Of a stretch of DNA of 30,290 nucleotides, positions 1 to 8,166 are shown in pieces. The position numbers were made by a program, and so were the translations under genes. The notes under the pieces are model-generated. The model ran no database searches and was not told the DNA's origin. It saw only the letters and a list, made by a program, of their open reading frames with translations. The stretch's first letter is position 1; every line of letters starts with the position of its first letter. The stretch comes from SFDP01 sp051653625 (lineage in GTDB: Bacteria > Bacillota > Clostridia > Lachnospirales > Lachnospiraceae), in NCBI GenBank assembly GCA_051653625.1, contig JBOFWM010000104.1, positions 1 through 30,290 of the forward strand, read 5' to 3'.

Positions 1-417
1 CTTTTTATCGCCTTTACTAATTCGAAACCCTACAGGATCAACTGCATCATGAGATATTTTCATAGGATTACAAGTTAAATCCTTAATTTGAAATGGTTCA
101 TCTTGTTTAATGACACAAAATAAACTGTCATCAATTGCACCAACATTTTTTGCTTTTTTTATTGCTTCAATCGTTAATTTTGTTGCGTAAATAGGAACAT
201 GATATTTCCGACTTAATACACCAAGTCCACAAATATGATCTATGTGTTCATGTGTAATTAAAATGCCGTCTAACTCCTTGCAAGAAACATTAAATGAGTT
301 TAATCCCAATTCCGTTCTTTTTCCACTAATACCTGCATCCACTAAAATATGCGTTGTATCACTTCCAACATAAACACAATTCCCATCACTTCCACTAGCA
401 ATTGCACACAATTTCAT
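1..417 (-). CDS. walJ: WalJ/YycJ-type MBL-fold metallohydrolase (3' end outside window)
   Basis: The first 139 codons of a metallo-beta-lactamase-fold hydrolase are visible; the gene runs off the left edge, so the C-terminus is missing. The protein opens with MKLCAIASGSDGNC, typical of the YycJ/WalJ group, and carries the metal-binding motif THEHIDH near residue 60. Family members are nuclease-like MBL proteins associated in Bacillus and Streptococcus with the WalRK cell-wall stress system; no walRK genes are visible here. Two in-frame ATGs exist, at 429 and 417. The one at 417 is preferred because AAGGATGG lies about 8 bases before it, while the one at 429 directly abuts that purine run. It follows the FtsA-like gene with a gap of 14 bases and is probably the last visible member of the polA operon. 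Family assignment is good; physiological role is inference. Confidence 0.8.
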   Translation of the reverse strand, partial: MKLCAIASGSDGNCVYVGSDTTHILVDAGISGKRTELGLNSFNVSCKELDGILITHEHIDHICGLGVLSRKYHVPIYATKLTIEAIKKAKNVGAIDDSLFCVIKQDEPFQIKDLTCNPMKISHDAVDPVGFRISKGDKK

Positions 418-431
418 ACTATTTTCCATCC

Positions 432-2465
432 TTATTCTTCACGCCAATAAATTTCTACAAAGTCACCTTCTTTTAGTGGCTCCATAAATTGCGCATTTAC
501 TTTATTTACCGTTGTCACAATAGCACCTTTTGGTTTTGATAAATCAAATGGAATGAAATCAAAAATATCAACAAAAATATAATTTTGCTTTCCTGTTAAA
601 ATAACTTCTTTTCCATTTACATGAATTCTGATTTTCTTATTTGTATTACTACTTTCTGTAATCTTTATAGGTTCTACTACTACTTTCTCTATACTTTGTA
701 TTTCTTTTTTATGGTTTCCCCAAGAAACTGTAAAGTTTTCAAATATTTTTGTTTCCATATTTGCTAACGTATTGTTTACAAAATAATTAATACTCATATC
801 TTTATTAACATCTACAAAATCTAATAATTGCTCAAGTGTGTAATAATTTAAAAGTTCTATCTCGTCTTTTGTTTTAATTTTATAAAACTCTGATTGCAAA
901 TTACCATTAACACTTGCAAATTTAGGAACTGTAATTTTTTTATCATTTATAAAAATAGTAAGTATTTCTTTAAATTCTGGCAACTCACCTAACAGTACTG
1001 TTGCACTTTCTCCAGCCGTAGATTCTGTGATTTTAATAATATCATCTTTTTTTATTTTCGTGTATAAATTTGCTTCATTTCCATTTACTTCTATTTTAGC
1101 AGCTTCTCCTGGATACCCTCTATGTATTTTAGTTTTTCCATTAATTGTATATTCTACTTCTTTTCCTGTTTTAGGAAAAAATCCATCTTTTGGAAAATTA
1201 CAATACAATGCAGCATCCATAACAGTTAATTTACCATTATCATATAGTTTCACTTTATTTTTATTAAATGTAACAAAAATAAAATTATTATTTTCATTGT
1301 AAAAATTCAGACAAATTCCAATTGGCGTTATTAGTAAAGAATCTTTGATGATAAATGGATCTAAAAATTCAACTTTTCCTAATACATCTTCCCCTCGAAT
1401 AGCAACACGCTCTGATGGTATACCTATAAGCTCAGATAATTTTTTTGTATATCCAGCAACTTTCCCACCGCCACCTACAACAAATATAGCGCTTACAGCC
1501 TTATCTCCATTTAATTCTAGAATCTTATTTGCGACCAATTTCGACATATTTTCCATGGTTTCTTCAATAAGCTCTTCCACTTTACTTGATTCGATTACTT
1601 GTTTTAATCCCATAATATCTTCATATTCTATTTTGGCACAAGTGGTTGCTTTTTTCTTTATATAATCTGCCGTATTAAAATCCGTCAAACAATGTTTTGC
1701 AATCACTTCCGTCAGACTATCCCCCGCAACTGGAATCATTCCGTATGCTACAATACTTCCATCTCTAGTAATACAAATATCCGATGTTCCAGCTCCTACA
1801 TCGACTAATGCAATATTTAATAAACGAAATCTTTCAGGAATAGCAACTTGTATAGCTGCTATTGGTTCTAGCGTAAGATTTTCCACTTCAAGATCGGCAA
1901 TTTCTACTGCTTTATAAAGACCATCAACTACATCTTCTGGCAAGAACGTAGCAATTAAATCAACTGCAATTTTTTTTGCTTTATGATGCTCTAAATTTCC
2001 CATTGGCAACTCATCTAAATAATACTTTATAACAGAATTTCCGACACAATAGAATTTCATATCTAATTCATTTTTTTCTAAGAATTCTTCATACGCTTGT
2101 TCAACACCTTTTGATTCTAATTCATAGATATCTTCTTTTTCAACGATCTTTTCACTATCAAATAAAATAGATGCACTACTTTGTACCGTCTCTAACACAC
2201 GTCCTGCTGCCGCAATGCATACATGAGTCAGCTTTCTTTTGATCTTTTCTTCCAATTCTTTTTTTACTACTAAAATAGTTTCCCCTACACGATTAATATC
2301 ATGAATTTGTCCATCTAACATGGCTCTTGTTTCATGCTCTTTTACAGCTTGAGCAATTACAATAAAACGGTCCTCTTCCTTATATCCCACGGTTCCTACA
2401 ATACTTCTTGTTCCAATATCAAGCCCAAATACTAAATGACCAGAATATGAAAGATCTAACATCAT
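432..2465 (-). CDS. Long FtsA-like actin-fold ATPase with three C-terminal repeat modules
   Basis: This 677-residue protein has an N-terminal FtsA/PilM-type ASKHA ATPase fold (about residues 8-385). Visible motifs are the phosphate-1 loop GLDIGTRS, an SHS2-like insertion around 80-150, phosphate-2 VDVGAGTSDI near 222-231, and the adenosine motif FVVGGGG near 328-334. Bacterial FtsA is usually about 420 residues and ends in an amphipathic membrane helix; this protein lacks such an ending and has about 290 extra residues. That extension holds three similar segments (about 438-480, 502-540 and 610-675), each beginning with a strand and an N-G or N-D turn and ending in a K-x-x-D-x-I/V-x-I pattern, suggestive of beta-grasp-like folds. 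A TTG codon at 2480 is in frame, but GGAGGA lies about 8 bases before ATG 2465, so that start is chosen. It sits behind coaE in the polA operon. Family placement is firm; a role in division or envelope assembly is inferred. Confidence 0.8.
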   Translation of the reverse strand: MMLDLSYSGHLVFGLDIGTRSIVGTVGYKEEDRFIVIAQAVKEHETRAMLDGQIHDINRVGETILVVKKELEEKIKRKLTHVCIAAAGRVLETVQSSASILFDSEKIVEKEDIYELESKGVEQAYEEFLEKNELDMKFYCVGNSVIKYYLDELPMGNLEHHKAKKIAVDLIATFLPEDVVDGLYKAVEIADLEVENLTLEPIAAIQVAIPERFRLLNIALVDVGAGTSDICITRDGSIVAYGMIPVAGDSLTEVIAKHCLTDFNTADYIKKKATTCAKIEYEDIMGLKQVIESSKVEELIEETMENMSKLVANKILELNGDKAVSAIFVVGGGGKVAGYTKKLSELIGIPSERVAIRGEDVLGKVEFLDPFIIKDSLLITPIGICLNFYNENNNFIFVTFNKNKVKLYDNGKLTVMDAALYCNFPKDGFFPKTGKEVEYTINGKTKIHRGYPGEAAKIEVNGNEANLYTKIKKDDIIKITESTAGESATVLLGELPEFKEILTIFINDKKITVPKFASVNGNLQSEFYKIKTKDEIELLNYYTLEQLLDFVDVNKDMSINYFVNNTLANMETKIFENFTVSWGNHKKEIQSIEKVVVEPIKITESSNTNKKIRIHVNGKEVILTGKQNYIFVDIFDFIPFDLSKPKGAIVTTVNKVNAQFMEPLKEGDFVEIYWREE

Positions 2466-2480
2466 ATTACATTCCTCCAA

Positions 2481-3101
2481 TTACCTTAACGTATTTTTCA
2501 AATTTATATTAAGTCTAGACATTTGTTTATCAACACTTTGAAATGTTTTAGACGGTTCAAAACTATTATTTATACATACATTACAATGTTGTTTAAACTC
2601 TTCTTCTGATAATTGTTTGTCCATTATTTCATTTACTTTTTTTTCCGAATAGTTTCGTTCTTTTATTATTCTATTTTTTCGAATTTCTTTCTCAGAAAAA
2701 ATATACCACAATTCATCTAAATATTCTACATATCCTGCCTCAATTAATAAGGCTGCTTCTAAGAAAACGGCATCTACTTGTCTCTTACTTCTTTCAACTT
2801 CAATAATAGATAAAATTTCTCTTTTCACTTCTGGATGTACAATATGATTAATTTTTGCAACAATTTCCTTATCTTTGAAAATAAGATCAGCTAATCTTAC
2901 TCTATCAATTTCTTGGTCTTCATCTAAAATAGAAGTACCAAAAAACTCCAATAACTTATCATAACATATATTCCCTTTTTTTTGTAAAAGATGTGCTACT
3001 TTATCAGCTAAAATTATCTTACAATTGTAATGTTCACTTAAATAAGTCAGTATACTAGTTTTTCCAGCACCAACACCACCTGTAATTCCTATTACTTTCA
3101 T
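2481..3101 (-). CDS. coaE: Dephospho-CoA kinase
   Basis: This cytoplasmic enzyme phosphorylates the 3'-hydroxyl of dephospho-CoA with ATP, the last step of coenzyme A synthesis. The 206-residue length is normal for the family. The N-terminus IGITGGVGAGKTS is the P-loop (residues 4-16), and the HPEVKREI segment and the V-F-L-E-A-A-L-L-I-E stretch are typical CoaE features. Its ATG is at 3101, one base beyond the polA stop at 3103, and its stop lies in the leader of the FtsA-like gene, whose Shine-Dalgarno is just downstream. This tight packing indicates co-transcription and likely coupled translation. The pairing of coaE with polA is common in Firmicutes. Confidence 0.93.
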   Translation of the reverse strand: MKVIGITGGVGAGKTSILTYLSEHYNCKIILADKVAHLLQKKGNICYDKLLEFFGTSILDEDQEIDRVRLADLIFKDKEIVAKINHIVHPEVKREILSIIEVERSKRQVDAVFLEAALLIEAGYVEYLDELWYIFSEKEIRKNRIIKERNYSEKKVNEIMDKQLSEEEFKQHCNVCINNSFEPSKTFQSVDKQMSRLNINLKNTLR

Positions 3102-3102
3102 C

Positions 3103-5739
3103 TTACTTTGCCTCGTACCAATTTTTTCCTACATGAATATCTATTTCTAAAGAAACTGATAATGAAACAGCTTCTTTCATTTCCTGCATTAAGACTTCTT
3201 TCACTTTTTCTACTTCATGTTCTGGGGTTTCAATTAATAATTCATCATGTACTTGAATTAAAAGCTTTGCGTTCATCCCCTCTTCTTTTAAACGATTATA
3301 AACACGTATCATAGCAATCTTCATAATATCTGCTGCTGTTCCTTGAATTGGAGAATTCATTGCAATTCGTTCTCCAAAAGAACGTGTCATGAAATTACTA
3401 CTTGATAATTCTAAAATATCACGTCTTCTATTATATAACGTCGTTACATATCCTTGTTTTTTCCCTTGCAAAATTAATCCATCTAAAAAGCCTTTTACCT
3501 TAGGATATGTTTTAAAGTATTGCTCAATATATGCTCCTGCTTCTTTCCGTGAAATACTTAAATCTTTACTTAGTCCAAAGGAACTGATACCATACACAAT
3601 CCCAAAATTAACCGCCTTTGCATTTCTTCTATGTGTATCATCCACCTCGTCAAATGGAATATGAAATACTTGAGATGCTGTTATTCGATGTATATCAGAA
3701 TCTGTTTTATATGCTTGAATTAATGCTTCATCTCCTGACATATGTGCAAGAAGTCGAAGTTCGATTTGCGAATAATCCGCATCTATAAACACGAATCCAT
3801 CTTTAGGAATAAATACTTTACGGATCATTCTTCCTAGCTCAGTTCTCATAGGAATATTTTGTAAATTAGGATCTGTCGAACTAATTCTTCCTGTCGCTGT
3901 AATTGTCTGATTAAAATTCGTATGAATTTTTCCATCTTCTGCAACAGCATGTAAAAGACCTTCTACATAAGTTGATTTTAATTTTGCTAATCCTCTATAC
4001 TCTAAAATATCAGCTACAATTGTATATTCATCCGACAATGTTTCTAGTATTTGTGCAGCTGTAGAATATCCCGTTTTAGTCTTTTTCCCTCCAGGAATCT
4101 CTAATTTTTCAAACAAAATTTCACCAAGTTGTTTTGGAGAGTTAATATTAAATTGACAACCTGCTTTTTCATAAATTGCATCTTCTAATCTCAGAATTTC
4201 AGTCGATAACATTTCCCCATAGGCTTTTAACTCGTCTTTATTTATTTGAATTCCTTCGTTCTCCATTTGATACAATACGATAGAAAGAGGCATTTCTACT
4301 GTTTCAAATAAAGAATACATATTAAGTTCTTCTAATTTCTTTCGGATTGGAATATAGGACATAAAAGAAATATAAGCATTCATAGCGATATATTCCACAA
4401 ATGCGTCCTTTTGATCTGATAACGCCATTTCATCTTTTAATTTCCCAACATATTCCATTCTTGATTTCATTAAAACATCTAAATATTCATCTGCAATGTC
4501 TTCCACTTCATAATTATTTTTTGTAGCATTATTCAAATAAGCACCAATTAAAATATCAAAATAATTTTTACTGGTTTCTAATGAAACAAACGGATATAAT
4601 TTTTTACATCCAAATGTTATCATTTTTGTTTTTTTACTACTTTCAAATAATTTATCTCTTATATAATTACTCGTTAAAAATCCTTCTACAAGAATCACAA
4701 AAACTGCTTCTTTCTTAAAAGTAATTGCAACGCTAATAATTTCCTCTTTTATACTATTGATACAAATTCCAATATATTCTTGTTTCTTTACTTCTTTAAA
4801 GAACTCTTCACACTCTCCTAACTGTGTAATCATCTGAATATTCAATGATTCCTTCATTTGAGGTTGTTCTATATTTTCAAATTTATTTAACAAATTTTTA
4901 AATTCTAATTTTTTAAATAAATCATATGCCTCTTTTGTATATGGATTTTCAAATCGTGCATCTGCAAAATCATAATCAAAATCCGCTTTTGTTTCAATTG
5001 TTACAAGTATTTTACTAAGATTTGCTAATTCTCTATTTAAAAGCAACGACTCCTTAATTGCTTTTTTTGTAATTAATTCTATATTTTCGTAGATGCCTTC
5101 TATAGAATGATACTTTTTAATTAATTCCGTTGCTGTCTTCTCTCCAACTTTTGGAACACCTGGAATATTATCAGAAGGATCTCCCATAAGTGCTTTTAAT
5201 TCGATAAATTCTTGTGGGGTAACTTGATAAATTTCTTTTACATCCTCTTCATAATAGTCTTCTATGATTGTTTTTCCTGCTTTTGTTTTCGGAATTCTTA
5301 TTTTGATTTTTTTACTTGCGATTTGTAACAAGTCTCTATCTCCAGATACCAAAGAAACATCATATCCTAAGGTTTCTGCTTCCTTTGCAAGTGTACCTAA
5401 AATATCATCTGCCTCTAATCCCGCTTTTTCTAATATCAAAATATTCATTGCCATTAACACTTCTTTAAGTACAGGAACTTGTTGTCTTAGTTCCTCTGGC
5501 ATTGGTTTTCTAGTTCCTTTATATTCTTTATAAAGTTCATGACGAAACGTTGGTGCTTTCACATCAAACGCTACTGCTAAATATGAAGCATTTTCTTCTT
5601 CAATAATCTTTAAAATAATATTTAAAAATCCATAAATTGCATTTGTATGAAATCCATCCTTGTTTGTCAAATCAGGAATGCCATAAAATGCTCTATTAAT
5701 AATACTATTTCCATCTACTAAAACTATTTTTTTGTTCAC
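3103..5739 (-). CDS. polA: DNA polymerase I, proofreading-deficient type
   Basis: This 878-residue enzyme fills gaps, removes RNA primers and acts in repair. In order: a 5'-3' nuclease domain (about 1-290, with VDGNSIINRAFYG at the start and the GDPSDNIPGVPKVGEKTA helix-hairpin-helix region), a degenerate 3'-5' exonuclease domain (about 300-470), and the polymerase domain. The polymerase domain has motif A DADYSQIELR, the O-helix RRNAKAVNFGIVYG, and motif C VHDELL at about 830. The exonuclease domain reads IGICINS where an active proofreading domain has an Asp-x-Glu pair, so proofreading is probably absent, as in Bacillus-type Pol I. The reading frame is open to 5808, but GTG 5739 is chosen: AGGTGG lies 8 bases upstream, conserved sequence begins right there, and this start avoids overlap with the gene ending at 5760. 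Confidence 0.95.
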   Translation of the reverse strand: MNKKIVLVDGNSIINRAFYGIPDLTNKDGFHTNAIYGFLNIILKIIEEENASYLAVAFDVKAPTFRHELYKEYKGTRKPMPEELRQQVPVLKEVLMAMNILILEKAGLEADDILGTLAKEAETLGYDVSLVSGDRDLLQIASKKIKIRIPKTKAGKTIIEDYYEEDVKEIYQVTPQEFIELKALMGDPSDNIPGVPKVGEKTATELIKKYHSIEGIYENIELITKKAIKESLLLNRELANLSKILVTIETKADFDYDFADARFENPYTKEAYDLFKKLEFKNLLNKFENIEQPQMKESLNIQMITQLGECEEFFKEVKKQEYIGICINSIKEEIISVAITFKKEAVFVILVEGFLTSNYIRDKLFESSKKTKMITFGCKKLYPFVSLETSKNYFDILIGAYLNNATKNNYEVEDIADEYLDVLMKSRMEYVGKLKDEMALSDQKDAFVEYIAMNAYISFMSYIPIRKKLEELNMYSLFETVEMPLSIVLYQMENEGIQINKDELKAYGEMLSTEILRLEDAIYEKAGCQFNINSPKQLGEILFEKLEIPGGKKTKTGYSTAAQILETLSDEYTIVADILEYRGLAKLKSTYVEGLLHAVAEDGKIHTNFNQTITATGRISSTDPNLQNIPMRTELGRMIRKVFIPKDGFVFIDADYSQIELRLLAHMSGDEALIQAYKTDSDIHRITASQVFHIPFDEVDDTHRRNAKAVNFGIVYGISSFGLSKDLSISRKEAGAYIEQYFKTYPKVKGFLDGLILQGKKQGYVTTLYNRRRDILELSSSNFMTRSFGERIAMNSPIQGTAADIMKIAMIRVYNRLKEEGMNAKLLIQVHDELLIETPEHEVEKVKEVLMQEMKEAVSLSVSLEIDIHVGKNWYEAK

Positions 5740-5759
5740 TTTATAAACCACCTTTTTAT

Positions 5760-6080
5760 TTAATCTATCATCTGCATTATAATAACCAATATTGTTATAC
5801 ACAAACACCCAATTGTAAAATAAGTGAAAAATCTCATTTTTCTTTTAAAAACAAGTTTTCTTTTTGCCGTAATAATCAATTGTCTCATCTCTTCATCTAA
5901 ATCATAACTTGTACCATCTTCAAGTAATGTCATACCTGCCATAACAAGAAACTGTATATTTAATTCTTCTCTACAGTCTTCACATATTTCTATATGATTA
6001 ATAAATTCTATTAAATCATGTTCATCTAATGTATTATCAATAAATAATGGAATACATTTTTCTATTTCTTTACAATTCAT
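5760..6080 (-). CDS. Zinc-finger (zf-HC2) anti-sigma-like membrane protein
   Basis: A 106-residue protein with an N-terminal zinc-binding anti-sigma (ZAS) pattern: C3, then H29-x3-C33-x2-C36. A linker and one hydrophobic segment (about 83-104) follow, with a short tail. This is the layout of membrane-bound anti-sigma factors, in which the cytoplasmic finger domain holds an ECF sigma factor. No sigma-factor gene is present anywhere in the window, so it is either an orphan anti-sigma factor or a protein that re-uses the fold. Its ATG at 6080 has GCGGAG upstream. It is the first gene after the promoter at 6125-6153, and its stop lies 20 bases before the polA GTG, so it appears co-transcribed with polA. 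The domain call is good; partner and signal are unknown. Confidence 0.75.
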   Translation of the reverse strand: MNCKEIEKCIPLFIDNTLDEHDLIEFINHIEICEDCREELNIQFLVMAGMTLLEDGTSYDLDEEMRQLIITAKRKLVFKRKMRFFTYFTIGCLCITILVIIMQMID

Positions 6081-6124
6081 AATGTATCTCCGCTCTATAT
6101 TTGCTTGTATCCTTAACTTTAATA

Positions 6125-6153
6125 ATCATACACCAAAAAAGAGTCATTGTAAA
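6125..6153 (-). promoter_or_regulatory. Sigma-A-type promoter of the anti-sigma/polA/coaE operon
   Basis: On the minus strand TTTACA (6148-6153) is separated by 17 bases from TATGAT (6125-6130), a close match to the vegetative promoter consensus. It lies about 45 bases before the ATG at 6080. Its -35 box falls inside the hairpin of the nagA terminator at 6138-6168, so two neighbouring operons share these bases. Confidence 0.6.
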
Positions 6154-6168
6154 ATACAATCACTCTTT
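6135..6168 (-). terminator. Rho-independent terminator of nagBA
   Basis: Bases 6138-6151 pair with 6155-6168 (one C-C mismatch at 6145/6161, three-base loop). On the minus strand the stem is followed by a run of six T (complement of 6135-6140). It begins 14 bases beyond the nagA stop and ends transcription of the nagB-nagA pair. Confidence 0.8.
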
Positions 6169-6181
6169 CCTCTGGGTATCT

Positions 6182-7303
6182 TTATAAAATAGTTCCTCTT
6201 AATATCACTTTTTTCAAAGATAAATCTTCTTTACGAAGCAATATAATATTGGCATATTTTCCTGGCGTAATGCTTCCATATTGATCATATATTCCTACAC
6301 TTTTCGCAGAATTTACAGCTGCACACTTTACTGCTGTCTCGAGAGAAATACCAATCTTTTGTACCGCAAATTTTAAACAATCTAAAAGGTTTGTTGCACT
6401 ACCTGCAATTGTTCCGTCTTTTAATGTTGCTAAATTTTCTTTCACATGTACTTCTTGTCCACCTAATGAATAAATCCCATCCTTTAAACCTACCGCTTCC
6501 ATCGTATCACTTACAAAAATAATCTTATTTTCACCCATCATTTTAAATGTTAATCGAACAATGGATGGATGGATATGAACACCATCACATATCAATTCTA
6601 CTTCCGCTCCCATATCTGCTGCCGCAGCGATTGGTCCTGGATTTCTATGATTCAAACCATTCATTGCATTGTACATATGTGTAACATGTGTAATACCTGC
6701 CTTAAATCCCTTGATTGCCTCTTCATATCCTGCTGCCGTATGCGCTAGTGATAATACAACTTCTTGTTTTTTTTCTTTAATAAAGTCAATCGCTCCTTCT
6801 TCTTCTGGTGCAATTGCTACTAATTTAAATAATCCATCACACGCTTTATTTAAACGATCATACATAAGCGCATCTGGCTTTTTTATATAATTTCCATTTT
6901 GTGCACCTTTTTTACTAATAGCTAAATAAGGCCCCTCCATATTTATTCCAACAAGACTAGCACCTTTAATATCTTTCATTTCTCTGTTGTATTTTGCTGC
7001 TGTTTGACAAATTTTCATTAATTGTTCTTCGGGAAGCGTCATAGTTGCTGGAACCATCGTAGTAACGCCAACGCTTGCCTCATATTCTGCTATTCTTGTA
7101 ATTGCTTCAATTGTTCCATCACAAAAATCATATCCCATACACCCATGAAAATGAATATCTGTCAAACCTGGAATAGCAAAACATTCTGCTGCATCTATTA
7201 CCTCACCTGTAGCATTACTTACAATTTTTTCACCTTCAATATAAATATCTTGTTCCACAAAAGTTCCATTTTCCATATATACGCTTGCATTTTTAATAAT
7301 CAT
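6182..7303 (-). CDS. nagA: N-acetylglucosamine-6-phosphate deacetylase
   Basis: A cytoplasmic amidohydrolase that removes acetate from GlcNAc-6-phosphate to give glucosamine-6-phosphate. The 373-residue length is normal. Visible active-site elements are the H51-F-H53 metal motif (TDIHFHG), the metal glutamate E123 in NMEGPYL, H188 in LAHTAAG, H209 in the HMYNAMNGLNHRNPG segment, ICDGVHIHP, and the catalytic aspartate D266 in FVSDTMEA. The ATG at 7303 is preceded by AGAAAGGTGG. It lies 12 bases downstream of nagB and is followed by a terminator, so the two form a short operon that takes in all GlcNAc-6-phosphate made by the neighbouring pathways. Confidence 0.95.
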   Translation of the reverse strand: MIIKNASVYMENGTFVEQDIYIEGEKIVSNATGEVIDAAECFAIPGLTDIHFHGCMGYDFCDGTIEAITRIAEYEASVGVTTMVPATMTLPEEQLMKICQTAAKYNREMKDIKGASLVGINMEGPYLAISKKGAQNGNYIKKPDALMYDRLNKACDGLFKLVAIAPEEEGAIDFIKEKKQEVVLSLAHTAAGYEEAIKGFKAGITHVTHMYNAMNGLNHRNPGPIAAAADMGAEVELICDGVHIHPSIVRLTFKMMGENKIIFVSDTMEAVGLKDGIYSLGGQEVHVKENLATLKDGTIAGSATNLLDCLKFAVQKIGISLETAVKCAAVNSAKSVGIYDQYGSITPGKYANIILLRKEDLSLKKVILRGTIL

Positions 7304-7315
7304 AAGTCCACCTTT

Positions 7316-8041
7316 CTAAAGCAATGATCCTGCCGCTTCGTCTACAATTAAAATTACATTTGAATGAAGTTGTAAAATGGAGGCAGGAACACGTGGTGTG
7401 ATTGGTCCAAAAAATGCTTCTTTTACGATTTCTGCTTTATTTTGACCACTTACAAGAAGTAAAATTTTCTTTGCTTTCATTATACTACCAATCCCCATTG
7501 TATACGCATGCTTTGGTACATCTTCAGAAGTATCAAAAAATCGCTTATTTGCTTCTATTGTACTTGGTGCTAACTTAACACAATGTGTATTTTTTTCAAA
7601 ACAATCGGATGGTTCATTAAATCCTATATGCCCATTATGTCCTAATCCCAACAACTGTAAATCCTGTCCACCTAATGTATCAATAATCGCATCATATGCT
7701 TTACATACTTCTTCTTCATCCTCAATAGTTCCATCTGGTAAATATACATTGTTTAAATCAATATTTACATGTTGAAATAGATTTTTTTGCATGTAATAAA
7801 AATAACTTTGATCGCTTTCTTTTGACAATCCTTTGTACTCATCTAAATTTATACTTTTTACATTTGAAAAATCTAAATTCCCATCTGTATAGGATTGCAC
7901 TAAATTTTTATAAGTTTCGATTGGGGTAGCGCCAGTTGCCAATCCTAATACACAATTAGGATTGTAAATTATTTCCGCACCAATAATATTAGCTGCCTTT
8001 TTACTTAACTCTAAATAATCTTTTGTTTTAATGATTCTCAT
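7316..8041 (-). CDS. nagB: Glucosamine-6-phosphate deaminase
   Basis: Converts glucosamine-6-phosphate to fructose-6-phosphate and ammonia, feeding glycolysis. The 241-residue protein is the short Gram-positive form. Motifs: GLATGATP (33-40), NLDEY with catalytic D67, and LGLGHNGHIGFNEP (131-144) with H138 and E143. Position 136 is Asn where the E. coli enzyme has Asp, a common variation in Firmicutes. It starts at ATG 8041 after GGAAGGTGATTTAAA, is first in the nagB-nagA operon, and ends with TAG 12 bases before nagA. Confidence 0.95.
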   Translation of the reverse strand: MRIIKTKDYLELSKKAANIIGAEIIYNPNCVLGLATGATPIETYKNLVQSYTDGNLDFSNVKSINLDEYKGLSKESDQSYFYYMQKNLFQHVNIDLNNVYLPDGTIEDEEEVCKAYDAIIDTLGGQDLQLLGLGHNGHIGFNEPSDCFEKNTHCVKLAPSTIEANKRFFDTSEDVPKHAYTMGIGSIMKAKKILLLVSGQNKAEIVKEAFFGPITPRVPASILQLHSNVILIVDEAAGSLL

Positions 8042-8071
8042 TTTAAATCACCTTCCTTTTCTAGACAAAAT

Positions 8072-8126
8072 AAAAAAACAAAACCATAAAGGCTTACAAT
8101 AGCAGATATGCCATATAAGCCCTTAT
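8072..8126 (-). terminator. Terminator of the ABC-importer operon
   Basis: Bases 8086-8096 pair with 8116-8126 (GGCTTA/TAAGCC core plus ATAA/TTAT, one A-C mismatch). On the minus strand a T-rich stretch (complement of 8072-8085) follows. It begins about 40 bases after the stop of the binding-protein gene. The same hairpin, inverted, occurs upstream of that gene at 9770-9808. Confidence 0.65.
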
Positions 8127-8139
8127 CATTTCAAGTCAA
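8112..8139 (-). promoter_or_regulatory. Candidate nagBA promoter
   Basis: Minus-strand TTGACT (8134-8139) and TATATG (8112-8117) are 16 bases apart and about 70 bases before the nagB ATG. The -10 lies inside the terminator hairpin of the upstream binding-protein gene. The -35 is good and the -10 imperfect, so this is tentative. No clear GntR/NagR operator was found here. Confidence 0.35.
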
Positions 8140-8166
8140 ACAAATAATTTCTTTAACTAGTGTTTC

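Noticed and set aside
3103..5739. Damaged polA because the proofreading motif is missing
   Set aside because: Loss of the Asp-x-Glu pair is normal in Bacillus-type Pol I; the rest of the gene is intact.
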